In this document: piece after piece, positions 35,411 to 44,769 of the stretch
Position numbering within the stretch: the first letter of the stretch is position 1
Layout: every line of letters begins with the position of its first letter
Source: Brevibacterium picturae
Lineage (GTDB): Bacteria > Actinomycetota > Actinomycetes > Actinomycetales > Brevibacteriaceae
Direction of reading: 5' to 3'
NCBI RefSeq assembly: GCF_900105045.1
Contig: NZ_LT629739.1
Span: forward strand, 3,658,001-3,722,000
Length of the DNA: 64,000 nt
Notes under the pieces: generated by a model
Databases searched by the model: none
The model's input: the letters and a program-made list of their open reading frames with translations, nothing else
Told to the model about the DNA's origin: nothing
Made by a program: the position numbers and the translations under genes

Positions 35411-36124
35411 TCAATGCCGAATGGTTACAGGCTCGTCCGCCATTATCCACTCGACGATTGCGGCAACATGAGCATCGACCGAGTCGAGGGCCGGTAGGGG
35501 AGCGGTCTCCGGTGGGACTAGCAGGCCGATCTCCGTGCACGACAGGGCCACAGCGTCAGCGCCACGAGCCTTGAGGTCGTTCATGATTTCGACGTAGCAG
35601 GCTCTGGAGGCATCGGTGAACTTCCCTTGGGTGAGTTCATCCCAGATGATCTGATCGACCTCGAGGCACGTTGCCTCATCCGGTACCAGAGTCTTGATGC
35701 CCTGTGCTTCGAGCCGGCCGGTATAGAAGTCTTCGAGCATCGTCCATCGGGTGCCGAGAACCGCCAGCGTCGAATACCCCTGGCGCTTCGCCAACTTCGC
35801 AATCGAATCGACCATGTGAATGAGAGGGGCATCGACCTGCGCCTCGATTGACGGGGCGCACTTGTGCATGAGGTTCGTGGCAATCGCGACAGCCTCGGCA
35901 CCGCCATCGACCAAACGCTGTGCCGTCGAGACGAGCGACGCATCATTGCCCGCCCAGTCGTTGGCCTCCTGCAGCTCCCGGATATCGGCGAAGTCGCACG
36001 AGTCGAGCAGGATCTGCGCGGAATGGTGACCACCGAGCTGCTTGGCCACTACATCATTGATCTTCGTGTAGTACTCGATGCTCGAATGCCAGCTCATTCC
36101 ACCCAGCAGACCGATCCTGCGCAT
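35411..36124 (-). CDS. Aspartate/glutamate racemase-family protein, Thr/Cys type
   Basis: 237 residues, two Rossmann-like lobes. The start is MRRIGLLGGMSWHSS with AGGAG upstream; the longer frame to 36223 covers the LysR promoter. In Asp/Glu racemases each lobe normally provides one catalytic Cys. Here the first position is Thr83 (AIATNLMHK) and the second is Cys196 (LSCTEIG). This is the same Thr/Cys pair described for the E. coli L-Asp/Glu-specific racemase YgeA, so an L-to-D directed racemase or related activity is likely (inference from the motif). It is divergent from a LysR gene and TRAP transporter operon, suggesting use of imported acidic amino acids. Confidence 0.85.
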   Translation of the reverse strand: MRRIGLLGGMSWHSSIEYYTKINDVVAKQLGGHHSAQILLDSCDFADIRELQEANDWAGNDASLVSTAQRLVDGGAEAVAIATNLMHKCAPSIEAQVDAPLIHMVDSIAKLAKRQGYSTLAVLGTRWTMLEDFYTGRLEAQGIKTLVPDEATCLEVDQIIWDELTQGKFTDASRACYVEIMNDLKARGADAVALSCTEIGLLVPPETAPLPALDSVDAHVAAIVEWIMADEPVTIRH

Positions 36125-36222
36125 ACTCCAACTCCTCAACTTGGCAATGACTTCAACGCGACTACTTCCAGTGTGGTGCGCATCATCCGCCTCCGGTAGA
36201 CCCAGATCGCTCTGCTCTGACA

Positions 36223-36228
36223 TAAGCT
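36223..36228 (+). promoter_or_regulatory. -10 hexamer for a leaderless lysR transcript
   Basis: TAAGCT ends 6 nt before ATG 36235; no Shine-Dalgarno intervenes. Confidence 0.5.
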
Positions 36229-36234
36229 GGACTT

Positions 36235-37272
36235 ATGGCTACGGTCTTCGAGCAGGCTCTCGACCTCGGCGAGCCCAAACGTCTCCTCATCTTCGGCGCC
36301 ATCGCCGAATCCGGCAGCATCGGTGCCGCCGCCCGTGAACTCGGCTGGTCCCAACCAGCACTGTCACAACACATGAACGCCCTGGAAAAGGACCTCGGTG
36401 TCACCCTCTTCGACCGCACTCCACGCGGCATCCGACTGACCACCGCCGGCCAACTCGCTCGTATCCGCGCGAACGAAGTGGCCGCTTCGGTGAAGGGACT
36501 GCGCAGCGACCTCGCGAAAGCCTTCGGCCTCGGCGGACGCAATGTCCGGCTCGCTGGATTCCCCAGCTTCGTCATCGGCCCCTTGGCTGCAGCACTCGGC
36601 AGGCTCGAGGCAAACGCGGGCACAAATACCGACTCGCCGCTTCACCATTCGTACGAAGTCTCCGAGGTCGAACCTCCCGAAGCGCTGCGCCTCCTCGATG
36701 ACGGCGACATCGATATCGCCTTCCTCTTCCATCACGAAGACGAAGCCCCACCCGAGCTGCCCGGACACATAACCGTCGACCTCGGTGCCGACCACCTCGA
36801 CCTGCTCGTGCCCGAACGCTGGAACCGTGCCGGCCAGATCCAACACCTCAACGACGTCGCCGAGCTGCCGTGGATCATGGGATGCGTGCGCTGCCGGTCC
36901 ACCGCCGAACGCCTCTGCCGCACCGCCGGCTTCGAGCCCCGTACCCGGCACATCACCGATAACCCCGGCGCCATCCAATCACTCGTCTCCAATGGACTCG
37001 GTGTCGCGTTGCTCCCTCGCAGCGCTCGCCGCTACTCCAAAATCCCGGGCATCGACCCCATCGCCCTTCAAGAGGCGGGCGCCCGTCGTGTCACCGCGAT
37101 GATCCCCGACGGGCTGGCGGACGCCTCCGAGGTTGTCGACCTGATCGATGCATTGCGAGCTGCCGACGTGACCGGCAGTGGGGCAGGCGCCGCAACCGGT
37201 GTGGAAACAATGGAAGTCGCGAACGGTGCAGGCGCCACCAGCACCTCGACCGACGGCTACAGTGACTCCTGA
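36235..37272 (+). CDS. LysR-family transcriptional regulator
   Basis: 345 residues. An N-terminal winged helix-turn-helix (about 14-75: RLLIFGAIAESGSIGAAARELGWSQPALSQHMNALEKDLGVTLFDRTPRGIRLT) is followed by a periplasmic-binding-like effector domain (NVRLAGFPSFVIGPLAAALGRL ... NPGAIQSLVSNGLGVALLPRS). A Gly/Ala/Thr-rich C-terminal tail of about 35 residues is unusual for the family. It is divergent from the racemase gene, and its stop abuts the TRAP dctQ start, so it likely controls both. The predicted ligand is the transported or racemised amino or dicarboxylic acid. Confidence 0.9.
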   Translation: MATVFEQALDLGEPKRLLIFGAIAESGSIGAAARELGWSQPALSQHMNALEKDLGVTLFDRTPRGIRLTTAGQLARIRANEVAASVKGLRSDLAKAFGLGGRNVRLAGFPSFVIGPLAAALGRLEANAGTNTDSPLHHSYEVSEVEPPEALRLLDDGDIDIAFLFHHEDEAPPELPGHITVDLGADHLDLLVPERWNRAGQIQHLNDVAELPWIMGCVRCRSTAERLCRTAGFEPRTRHITDNPGAIQSLVSNGLGVALLPRSARRYSKIPGIDPIALQEAGARRVTAMIPDGLADASEVVDLIDALRAADVTGSGAGAATGVETMEVANGAGATSTSTDGYSDS

Positions 37273-37766
37273 TGAGTACGTTCACCAAAGTCCTCGATAG
37301 GTGGCTGACGGTCACCACGGCCGCGGCGATCATCGTGATGATGCTCCACATCGTCACCCACGCCCTGGCGCGGTCGATCTTCCATGCCCCGATCTACGGC
37401 ACCAACGAGATCGTCGAATACTGGTACCTGCCCATCGTCGCGCTCCTCGGCATCCCCGCCGCCCAGCTGCAGAAGGAACACATCACCGTGACCATGGCCA
37501 TCGAGCGGGCAAAACCCGCCACCGCTGCGGTATTTACGGTCTTCGCATGCCTCCTCGGCGCACTCGTGTCGATCGCTTTCGCCTGGTTCGGGCTGAGCAA
37601 GGCACTGGAAAACACGGCTATCGGATCGACCGCCGATGTCTCCGCCGTCATCACCTGGCCCGTGTACTACCTCGTGCCGGTCGTGTTCGTCCTCCTCGCT
37701 GTGCTTTACATCCTCGATGCCGTCGCCATCCTCCGTCGCCGCACCGAAGCAGGGGAGCAGCAGTGA
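37272..37766 (+). CDS. TRAP transporter small permease (DctQ)
   Basis: 164 residues with four predicted membrane helices (about 9-31, 46-62, 80-100, 126-148). The family segment ARSIFHAPIYGTNEIVEYWYLPIVALLGIPAAQLQKEHITV is present. DctQ packs against DctM and couples it to the extracytoplasmic substrate-binding protein. The ATG overlaps the lysR stop by 1 bp, and the stop overlaps the dctM GTG. Confidence 0.92.
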   Translation: MSTFTKVLDRWLTVTTAAAIIVMMLHIVTHALARSIFHAPIYGTNEIVEYWYLPIVALLGIPAAQLQKEHITVTMAIERAKPATAAVFTVFACLLGALVSIAFAWFGLSKALENTAIGSTADVSAVITWPVYYLVPVVFVLLAVLYILDAVAILRRRTEAGEQQ

Positions 37767-39337
37767 ACGCGAACACCGACTTCACCGGTGCACCCCTGCT
37801 GCCAGAGGACGCGAGCACCGCGAATGTCATCGGCATGACGACCCAGAAACCAGCCACCGCACTCTTCCCATCAGGCTCCCGCCGCGAACGCCCCGGCGTA
37901 CTCGCGCTGACTATCGGGTTCGGACTCGTCGCCGTCTGCCTCGCAGGCCTCTTCACCAGCCCATCTGCGGCCATTGGGGGAGCCTGGTGCATCGGGATGA
38001 TGCTCGTCCTCCTCTTCCTCTCCGTGCCCGTGGCCATCGCCTTGTCCGTGCCCTCGATCATCGGCGTCTACGCCGTCTCCGGCGTCCCAGCGACGATGAA
38101 CATCCTGGCCACCGCCCCATTCAGCGCCGTCTCCGACTGGTCGATGAGTGTGCTTCCCATGTTCATCTTCATGGGCATGCTGCTCACCCAATCAGGACTC
38201 TCCGGCAAGGTCTACCGCGTCGCCGACCACTGGTTCAGCTGGCTGCCCGGCGGCATCGGCATCGGCACCACCTTCGCCGGGGCTGGACTGTCGGCCGTCA
38301 CCGGATCGACCATCGGCATGACCTACGCCCTGGGCCGAGCCGGCATCCCCGAAATGCTCAAAGCCGGCTACGACCGACGCATGGCCGTCGGCACAATCAT
38401 GGTCTCCGGCATGACAGGCAATCTCATCCCACCGTCGATCCTCATGGTCATCTACGCCGGCATCGCCTCCGTGCCCGTGGGCCCGGCACTCATGGCCGGC
38501 GCCCTGCCCGGAATTCTGCTCGCCCTGTGCTTCGCCGTCTTCATCTTCGCCATCGGTGTCATCGCTCCGAAGCTCGTCGGCCGCGGCGTCGACACCGCCG
38601 ACCGTACGACACCTACCTGGCGCCAACGGCTGACCTCACTCGGCGGAGTCTGGGGCTTCCTGGTCATTCTCGTCGTTCTCTTCGGCGGCATGTTCTCCGG
38701 CATCTTCACCCCCACCGAGGCCGGAGCCGCAGCCGCACTGTGCTCCGTTCTGCTGTGCCTGTGGGAAAAGCGGGGCGACCATCCCTGGCGAAAGATCGCG
38801 GACTCGGCCATGGCCACGGTGTCGGCCACGTCGGCGATCTTCTTCATCATGATCGGTGCGACGATGCTCACCAGCCTGCTCGCGATCACGGGGCTGGCCC
38901 CCATCCTCACCGGCTTCATCACCGACCTGGGGCTGTCCCGGTTGGGCTTCCTGCTCGTGCTCATCGTCCTCTACATCATCATGGGCATGTTCTTCGACAC
39001 CATGTCGATGATGCTGCTGACCATCCCGATCCTGCTGCCGACGCTGGAGACGATGGGAGTCAGCCCGCTCTGGTTCGGTGTCTTCGTCGTTCTCCTCGGC
39101 GAGTTCGGCATGATCACCCCGCCGGTCGGCATCATTCCCTACATCATCCACAGCATCGTCAAGGACAAGGCCGTCAACCTCGGGCACACCATCACGCTGC
39201 GCGACATCTTCATCTCCCTGCTGTGGTTCCTCCCCGTCGCCGTGGTCTTCCTCGTCCTCCTGGTCGCCGTACCAGGCATGACCGAATGGCTGCCCGATCT
39301 CATCGAGCGCACCAGCGGTGGCATGGCCAGTAGCTGA
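37763..39337 (+). CDS. TRAP transporter large permease (DctM)
   Basis: 524 residues, GTG start overlapping the dctQ stop. About 12-13 membrane helices; characteristic blocks are PMFIFMGMLLTQSGLSGKVYRVAD, GLSAVTGSTIGMTYALGRAGIPEM, MVSGMTGNLIPPSILMVIYAGIA and GEFGMITPPVGIIPYII. The N-terminal about 50 residues form a polar extension before the first helix, longer than usual. It forms the Na+-driven uptake channel for an organic acid together with DctQ and DctP. Confidence 0.94.
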   Translation: MNANTDFTGAPLLPEDASTANVIGMTTQKPATALFPSGSRRERPGVLALTIGFGLVAVCLAGLFTSPSAAIGGAWCIGMMLVLLFLSVPVAIALSVPSIIGVYAVSGVPATMNILATAPFSAVSDWSMSVLPMFIFMGMLLTQSGLSGKVYRVADHWFSWLPGGIGIGTTFAGAGLSAVTGSTIGMTYALGRAGIPEMLKAGYDRRMAVGTIMVSGMTGNLIPPSILMVIYAGIASVPVGPALMAGALPGILLALCFAVFIFAIGVIAPKLVGRGVDTADRTTPTWRQRLTSLGGVWGFLVILVVLFGGMFSGIFTPTEAGAAAALCSVLLCLWEKRGDHPWRKIADSAMATVSATSAIFFIMIGATMLTSLLAITGLAPILTGFITDLGLSRLGFLLVLIVLYIIMGMFFDTMSMMLLTIPILLPTLETMGVSPLWFGVFVVLLGEFGMITPPVGIIPYIIHSIVKDKAVNLGHTITLRDIFISLLWFLPVAVVFLVLLVAVPGMTEWLPDLIERTSGGMASS

Positions 39338-39476
39338 CCCTCGCCGAGGTGGCCCTGCAGTTCCGTCGCACACGCCGTTGCGGGGATTCCGGGCGGTGTG
39401 AGGGGAGTCATAACAGGGCGGACCCATTCAGATCTATGATCGAAGGAAACTCTCAGTCGTTGTTCAAAGGGGTCTC

Positions 39477-40757
39477 ATGAATCGCATTCGGTCGGCGGCA
39501 GTCCGCCCTCTCACCGCCATCGCGACGGTCGCGTCGCTGGCGCTCTTGGCCGGATGCGCCGGATCTGTCGGCGGGAGCGATTCAGACTCGGATGCTTCCG
39601 CGGGGGAGGGCTTCGCCTACGACGCTTCGCAGGACGAGATCGATGATGCTCTGGCCGATCTTGAACCCGTGACTCTGAAATTCCAGCCTTCGGCGATGTC
39701 GGAGAAGTCGATCCTCGCGCCGAACGGGCTCGATGTGAAGAAGGCGATCGAGGAGCGCTCGGGCGGGAAGATCACCGTCGACATCGTCTGGGGTCAGGCG
39801 ATCGCCAGCTACGCCGACGTCGATGACGCTTTGGCTGACGGGCGAGTCGATCTCGCCTTCACACTGCCGTCCTACACTCCGGCCGAATACCCTGCCTTCG
39901 ACGCGCTCGGCACCGCCATGTCGACTCTGCCGTCCTCGCCGGTGGCCAGTGATCTGGCCGCCAACGCTGCCGGTGTCCAGGCGGCGTGGGAGACGCCCGA
40001 AGTGCTTGCCGAGTTCGAGGACAAGAATCTCGTTCCGCTCATCCCGATGCTCGCCGCCGGTGGGTATTCCACAATGTGTTCGAAGCCGATGACGTCTCTC
40101 GATGATTGGAAAGGCAAGCAGCTGCGTGTCGGTTCGGCTGCCGCCGGGAAGCAGGTGACCGATCTGGGAGCCACTCCTGTGTCGCTGTCGTTCCCGGAGA
40201 CCTATGAGGCGCTGCAGCGCGGCACCGTGGACTGCGATCTCGGGCAGCTCGCCCCGAACGTCGAGGCCGGCACGTTCGAAGTCGCTCCGAACATCGGAGT
40301 CGCCTCCGATGCGGGAATCGCACGTTCTGCCGGTGCGATCGCTGCAGGCAAGAAGTACTCGGAGCTGCCGGTGGCTTACCAGCAAGTTGTCTTTGACTCG
40401 ATGTCCACGACATTCAGCACCATGATGGAGGTCGTCATCGGTGCCAAGGCGATGGCCGTTGAACAGGCCAAGGACAACGACGGCAAGGTTGAGCCGTTCG
40501 ACGATGATGTGCAGAAGCAGATGGCGAAGTACGCCAAGACGCTCTCTGATAAGACGGCGAAGAAGGCAGGCGTTCCCGACGCGCCGTCGACGTTGAATAC
40601 CGCGGCAAGCGACTGGCAGAAGAGCGTGACTAAGCTCGGCTATGAGGACAAAGGCGACTTCGCTTACCTCGACGAGTGGTACCCGAAGGACGCGAACTAC
40701 GACGAGCTCGGTACGCAGCTCTTCGAGAAGGCCATGGCCGATCACCGGCCGGAGTGA
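39477..40757 (+). CDS. TRAP transporter substrate-binding lipoprotein (DctP)
   Basis: 426 residues. The signal peptide ends in the lipobox LLAGC (Cys27), so the mature protein is anchored to the outer face of the membrane. The DctP-type periplasmic binding fold follows (VDIVWGQAIASYADVDDALADGRVDLAFTLPSYTP ... DDWKGKQLRVGSAAAGKQVTDLGATPVSLSFPETYEALQRGTVDC). AAAGGGG precedes the ATG. It follows dctM by 139 bp, with room for its own promoter, which would allow the usual excess of the binding protein. The specificity Arg cannot be confidently placed; the racemase context points to acidic amino acids or dicarboxylates. Confidence 0.93.
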   Translation: MNRIRSAAVRPLTAIATVASLALLAGCAGSVGGSDSDSDASAGEGFAYDASQDEIDDALADLEPVTLKFQPSAMSEKSILAPNGLDVKKAIEERSGGKITVDIVWGQAIASYADVDDALADGRVDLAFTLPSYTPAEYPAFDALGTAMSTLPSSPVASDLAANAAGVQAAWETPEVLAEFEDKNLVPLIPMLAAGGYSTMCSKPMTSLDDWKGKQLRVGSAAAGKQVTDLGATPVSLSFPETYEALQRGTVDCDLGQLAPNVEAGTFEVAPNIGVASDAGIARSAGAIAAGKKYSELPVAYQQVVFDSMSTTFSTMMEVVIGAKAMAVEQAKDNDGKVEPFDDDVQKQMAKYAKTLSDKTAKKAGVPDAPSTLNTAASDWQKSVTKLGYEDKGDFAYLDEWYPKDANYDELGTQLFEKAMADHRPE

Positions 40758-40814
40758 GTGGAATTGTCTTTCCAGATGCGGCAGCGGGTGGTGCCGACCG
40801 CCAGGGCTGAAGTA

Positions 40815-42203
40815 TCAGCAATTACTTGAACTTGCACACAATTTGAACCATCCGAATTCTGGTCCGTAGTAGGCGATAAATAGTACTGCCAAGGTCTCAG
40901 CAATCGCGCCCAAGACTGGAAATAGCCATCCTGCTACGAATAAGATCTTCGATCCCTTTGAAGAGTGGGAACGATGCCATATTGCGCCCGCCGATAAGAA
41001 TAGGGCTACAAAAGGGACTAGACTTAGAATAATGGCAGAGCCCGATAGCAGTTTCCAAGTTGCACCTTCTGGCGGGGTGCCTGCATTGTCTTTTTTATAC
41101 CGTCCGATGAGAATGGTTAATTGATTCCGCGCGAAATCCATCAGTGGAGCTGTGTGATTTCGAGGGAACTTCAGAACCGCGAGAATTGCCACCGTAACGA
41201 AGGGCGGAACCGCTACCAGTAACCCATATGCGAGTGCAGGAATATAGGATTCTGGCTTGGTCGGATCGGTGATATAAGGTAATGCCAGAACTATAGACTG
41301 CATTGAGACGATTACGATGGCGAGCGCTGGAAGAAGTAATTGGAAAATGGATTCCAGAATTCTGCCTCGAATCACTGTAGGTATCGACTGCGTACAAACG
41401 AGGACCATGCCAGCAGTCGATATAAGTGAAAGGACCGCGAACGTAAAGGTCAATACTGGTTGGTGCATCAAACTCCACGCTGCCCAAGTTGCGGCGCCAA
41501 CTAACGCTGAACCGACTAGCAGGCTGTGCCATACAAGTGCGGCAGTTGGATGTTTCCGTTGATTGCCTGCGATTCTGCCCCTAGCCTGAGTCAAGGATCG
41601 AATTTTCATTTCCCGAATCTTCTGAACGAGGTCTTCTCGTCTAGCCTCTTCCGAGATTATAGTCACGGCGTCTGATGCGAAGATGAGTGCGATAACTGCG
41701 ACCAGTGGTATTCCGAGCGCCTGACCTAAGTTCAACACGCCCGTTTCGACTGAGGAAATTAATGCGTCCACGATGACATAAGGGATAAGGAACGCTGACC
41801 CCACCGCTATCAGTGTTGCAATAGGGCCCCAGAACTGGTGGTGTTCGACCGCGTCTTCCCTGGTGAAACGTTCAGGGTCGCGAGGGAGCCTGAGGAAGAC
41901 CTGAACGGCAATGGCAGAAGTGATCAAGAGGGTAACTGCAACGCCTGCCGCTTCAATATTTGCCGATGGGTAAGGGATCTTTGGTGTTGTTGATTCCGCA
42001 GTCGATATATTCGAGATCATCGCGAGAAACCATTGCATTGAGTATAGTAGTCCCGCTGCTACTCCGGTAAATCGAAACGTTGAGAACATGGATCGAGAAT
42101 AGCTATCCATTTCATGTTGCTGAATATCGGGATCTGACTCAATGTTTTCAATTCTGATAGGTTGTGATCCGCTCTTTAGGATCCTTCTCTTTGCTTCGGT
42201 CAT
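40815..42203 (-). CDS. AT-richer multi-pass membrane protein of unknown function
   Basis: 462 residues. A polar N terminus (about 1-35) precedes about ten hydrophobic segments, for example FTGVAAGLLYSMQWFLAMI, AAGVAVTLLITSAIAVQVFL, IATLIAVGSAFLIPYVIVD and LLVAVPPFVTVAILAVL. A charged cytoplasmic-looking loop lies near 185-220 (EEARREDLVQKIREMKIRSLTQARGR). No family is recognised. Its GC is visibly lower than every neighbour and codon use differs, so recent acquisition is likely. TAGGCT (42210-42215, minus strand) ends 6 nt before the ATG, giving a leaderless promoter. Confidence 0.8.
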   Translation of the reverse strand: MTEAKRRILKSGSQPIRIENIESDPDIQQHEMDSYSRSMFSTFRFTGVAAGLLYSMQWFLAMISNISTAESTTPKIPYPSANIEAAGVAVTLLITSAIAVQVFLRLPRDPERFTREDAVEHHQFWGPIATLIAVGSAFLIPYVIVDALISSVETGVLNLGQALGIPLVAVIALIFASDAVTIISEEARREDLVQKIREMKIRSLTQARGRIAGNQRKHPTAALVWHSLLVGSALVGAATWAAWSLMHQPVLTFTFAVLSLISTAGMVLVCTQSIPTVIRGRILESIFQLLLPALAIVIVSMQSIVLALPYITDPTKPESYIPALAYGLLVAVPPFVTVAILAVLKFPRNHTAPLMDFARNQLTILIGRYKKDNAGTPPEGATWKLLSGSAIILSLVPFVALFLSAGAIWHRSHSSKGSKILFVAGWLFPVLGAIAETLAVLFIAYYGPEFGWFKLCASSSNC

Positions 42204-42644
42204 CCAGCTAGCCTATACGGAGGTGTAAGCGACTACTCCTACGCGGTGAGTACTGTATTGAGACCTGAGGTAAAAAGATGGCTTGCAACACCGTGGGTTC
42301 GAAATCGCAACGCGGACCTTGACTGTGGTACCAGGCACGAACGGTCGTATGAGGTGTGCCCTGTGGTGAGTTTGGCTCCTGTGTCGGGCATCGTGGTCCG
42401 GTATTGCGCCTGGCCCAAAGGTCGCGCGAAGGTTCAGGACTGTCAGTGAGAGTCCTAGTTTATGCAGTGGTTCTTCGTCTTTAATGCTTCCGCGATGCGC
42501 GGGAAAATTTCGAACTCGGCCCCTCATAATCTACTAGGCTAGTGATGGCGTCGGGCTTCGGCGTACCACGCCGGGTATCGGCGACCTGAGCCGAACTAAG
42601 CGGCACCTCGGCAGACCAAGCGGGACGACAGAAGGGCTTGACGG
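42204..42644. other. 441-bp non-coding gap
   Basis: The left part (42204-42530) has the low GC of the 40815 gene and holds its promoter; no tRNA or protein gene is supported. A TACTAGGCTAGTGATGG stretch at 42532-42548 resembles a promoter or start region. The right 100 bp return to backbone composition and end in the AGAAGGG Shine-Dalgarno of the next gene. Confidence 0.5.
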
Positions 42645-44660
42645 GTGACAATCCTCTACTCCATCGGGCTGGGCGTCCTCAGCGCACTCATCGTCGGCTT
42701 CCTCGTCCGGCGGATGATGTTCACCGGCACCGGGGCAGCACGCAACACCATCGTTTCCCTCGCCATGGGGCTCTCGATCTGGCCGATCACCCTCCAGGCC
42801 TATCGCCTGCTGGGCATCGCCGAGGGCGGCCAATATCCGACCTTGGATATGAGCTTCCCAGCCATCATGGTCTTCCTCCTGTTGTTCGCGTGGTTCATCG
42901 TCATCCAGATGTTCGTGCTCCTGGCCATCGAGCTCGTCCTCCCGACAGGATCGCTGACCTCCCTGCTGCGGTCGGCACCGAAGATCCCCACCTGGTATCG
43001 CAGGCTCAATCGTTTGGCCCAGATCCAAAAGATCCTCATCCAATTCGGGCTCTCCCGCTACCTCAAACCGCGAATTCCGACCCTGCGGGTATCCCTGCGC
43101 GAGATCGCCTCGACGACCCGTGATGCGTTGGCCGCGGCCGGTGTCACCTTCATCAAGCTCGGACAGTTCATCGCCACCCGCGGTGACATGATCCCGCACG
43201 AATTCGTCGAGGAGTTCTCTACCCTGCAGGCCGGAGTGCCGCCGGTGCCGTTCAGAGAGGTCAAGGACCAGCTCGAAGCCCAGTGGGGCAGGCCCGTCGC
43301 CGAGGTGTTCGAAGAGTTCGACGAGGTCCCCTTCGCCGCAGCTTCGGTTGCGCAGGTCCACCGTGCCGTCACCTGGGAAGGCCGCGTTGTTGCCGTGAAA
43401 GTGCAACGACCGAAAATCCGCAAACAGGTTCGAGCCGATTGCGATATCGTCCTCACCCTCGCCGAGCGCCTTGAACGGTCCACCGATTGGGCGAGTAGGG
43501 TCGGCATCGGGAAGCTGGCCCGCAGCTTCGTCGATTCCCTGCAGGGAGAACTCGACTACCGCGGGGAGCTGGCGCACATCGAAGCACTTCGCACTGCCGA
43601 CGAGACTGGTCGATCCACCTCAGGGACAGACTCCATGGTGCGCATCCCGCGGGTGTACAAGGAGTACTCCGGTGAGTACGTCCTCGTCATGGATCTCATT
43701 GAAGGCGTTCCTCTCTCGCACGCCACCGAGGTCATCGACAGCCTCTCCGAACTGGCCCGCAATGAGATCGCCCAGGACCTCTTCCTCATGGTTGTTCGGC
43801 AGGTGCTGGGCAAAGGCATCTTTCACGCAGATTTGCACGCGGGCAACATCGTCATCTCACCAGCAGGCCGAGCAGGCCTCGTCGACTTCGGCGCCGTCGG
43901 CCGCATCGACAAACGAGACCGTCGCGCCATCGCTCTGCTGCTCATGGCCTTCGACTCCCAGAACTCCCAGGCCGCGACTGCCGCAATCCTCGACCTCCTC
44001 GGCACTCCCAGTGACGTCAATCTCCGGGAGCTGCAGCGTGAGATCGGACAGATTCTGCTCAAATACGGTGACGGTCAGCCCGGGTCAACCTCGGCGGCTC
44101 TGTTCGGGGAGCTCATCGACTTCGTCGTGGACTTCGGGTTCCCGATGCCGGTGTCGGTGGCGACCGCTTTCCGAGCCATCAGCACTTTGGAAGGGTCGAT
44201 CACAAGGCTCAATCCCGAATTGAACCTGCTGGCCCTGGTCACGCAGAATGGGCGCAGCCTGCTGCGTGAGGTCGGGGGACTGGGCGTCGACCGGCACGAG
44301 GCAGCCCTCTACGCGGCCGCAGTGGGTCCACAGATCGCGGAGCTGCCTGGTCAGCTCTCACGGATTGCCGGCCATCTGCAGGACGGTACCCTCGACGTCG
44401 GCACAAGTGGTTTGAACATTTCGATGATCAAGAACCTGCTCAAATCCACGGTCGAACAGTTCATCCAGGTGATCGTGTCCACGGCACTCATCCTCGGCGG
44501 CGTGATCCTCATGGCCGCGAACTTCGGTCCGCAGCTGGCACCGGAGCTCAAGCTGTTCACGTATTTCGGGGCGTGGGTGCTGCTGGTCGGCAGTGTTATC
44601 GCTGCTTTGGTGCTGGCACCGGCGCTGAGGCAACGGATGGCCTGGGACAGGTTGGGGTAA
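42645..44660 (+). CDS. ABC1/UbiB-family atypical kinase, membrane-anchored
   Basis: 671 residues, GTG start with AGAAGGG upstream. Three or more N-terminal membrane helices (about 1-115) precede the ABC1 kinase-like domain with its KxGQ signature (AAGVTFIKLGQFIATRGDMIP), the Ala-rich loop AAASVAQVHRA, VKVQRP (ATP-site Lys), HADLHAGNI and VDFGAVG (metal-binding Asp). Two C-terminal helices (about 612-660) close the protein. Relatives support isoprenoid-quinone synthesis or lipid homeostasis through ATPase activity. No ubi or men genes are adjacent, so a specific pathway is not assigned. Confidence 0.92.
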   Translation: MTILYSIGLGVLSALIVGFLVRRMMFTGTGAARNTIVSLAMGLSIWPITLQAYRLLGIAEGGQYPTLDMSFPAIMVFLLLFAWFIVIQMFVLLAIELVLPTGSLTSLLRSAPKIPTWYRRLNRLAQIQKILIQFGLSRYLKPRIPTLRVSLREIASTTRDALAAAGVTFIKLGQFIATRGDMIPHEFVEEFSTLQAGVPPVPFREVKDQLEAQWGRPVAEVFEEFDEVPFAAASVAQVHRAVTWEGRVVAVKVQRPKIRKQVRADCDIVLTLAERLERSTDWASRVGIGKLARSFVDSLQGELDYRGELAHIEALRTADETGRSTSGTDSMVRIPRVYKEYSGEYVLVMDLIEGVPLSHATEVIDSLSELARNEIAQDLFLMVVRQVLGKGIFHADLHAGNIVISPAGRAGLVDFGAVGRIDKRDRRAIALLLMAFDSQNSQAATAAILDLLGTPSDVNLRELQREIGQILLKYGDGQPGSTSAALFGELIDFVVDFGFPMPVSVATAFRAISTLEGSITRLNPELNLLALVTQNGRSLLREVGGLGVDRHEAALYAAAVGPQIAELPGQLSRIAGHLQDGTLDVGTSGLNISMIKNLLKSTVEQFIQVIVSTALILGGVILMAANFGPQLAPELKLFTYFGAWVLLVGSVIAALVLAPALRQRMAWDRLG

Positions 44661-44769
44661 GGGCGCGAATGCCGCGGCCACCCTAAATCGTTCAAATACA
44701 GCGGATGCGCGATAATATGAGCATATAAGCACTACAGGCGCCATTCTCCGTCAAGCGCGGAAGGACGCA

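Noticed and set aside
37636-39333. 565-codon frame over dctM
   Set aside because: His/Arg-rich shadow; the dctM frame has all TRAP motifs.
42285-42320. T-loop-like GTGGGTTCGAAATC as a tRNA
   Set aside because: The T-stem does not pair and no other arm is found.
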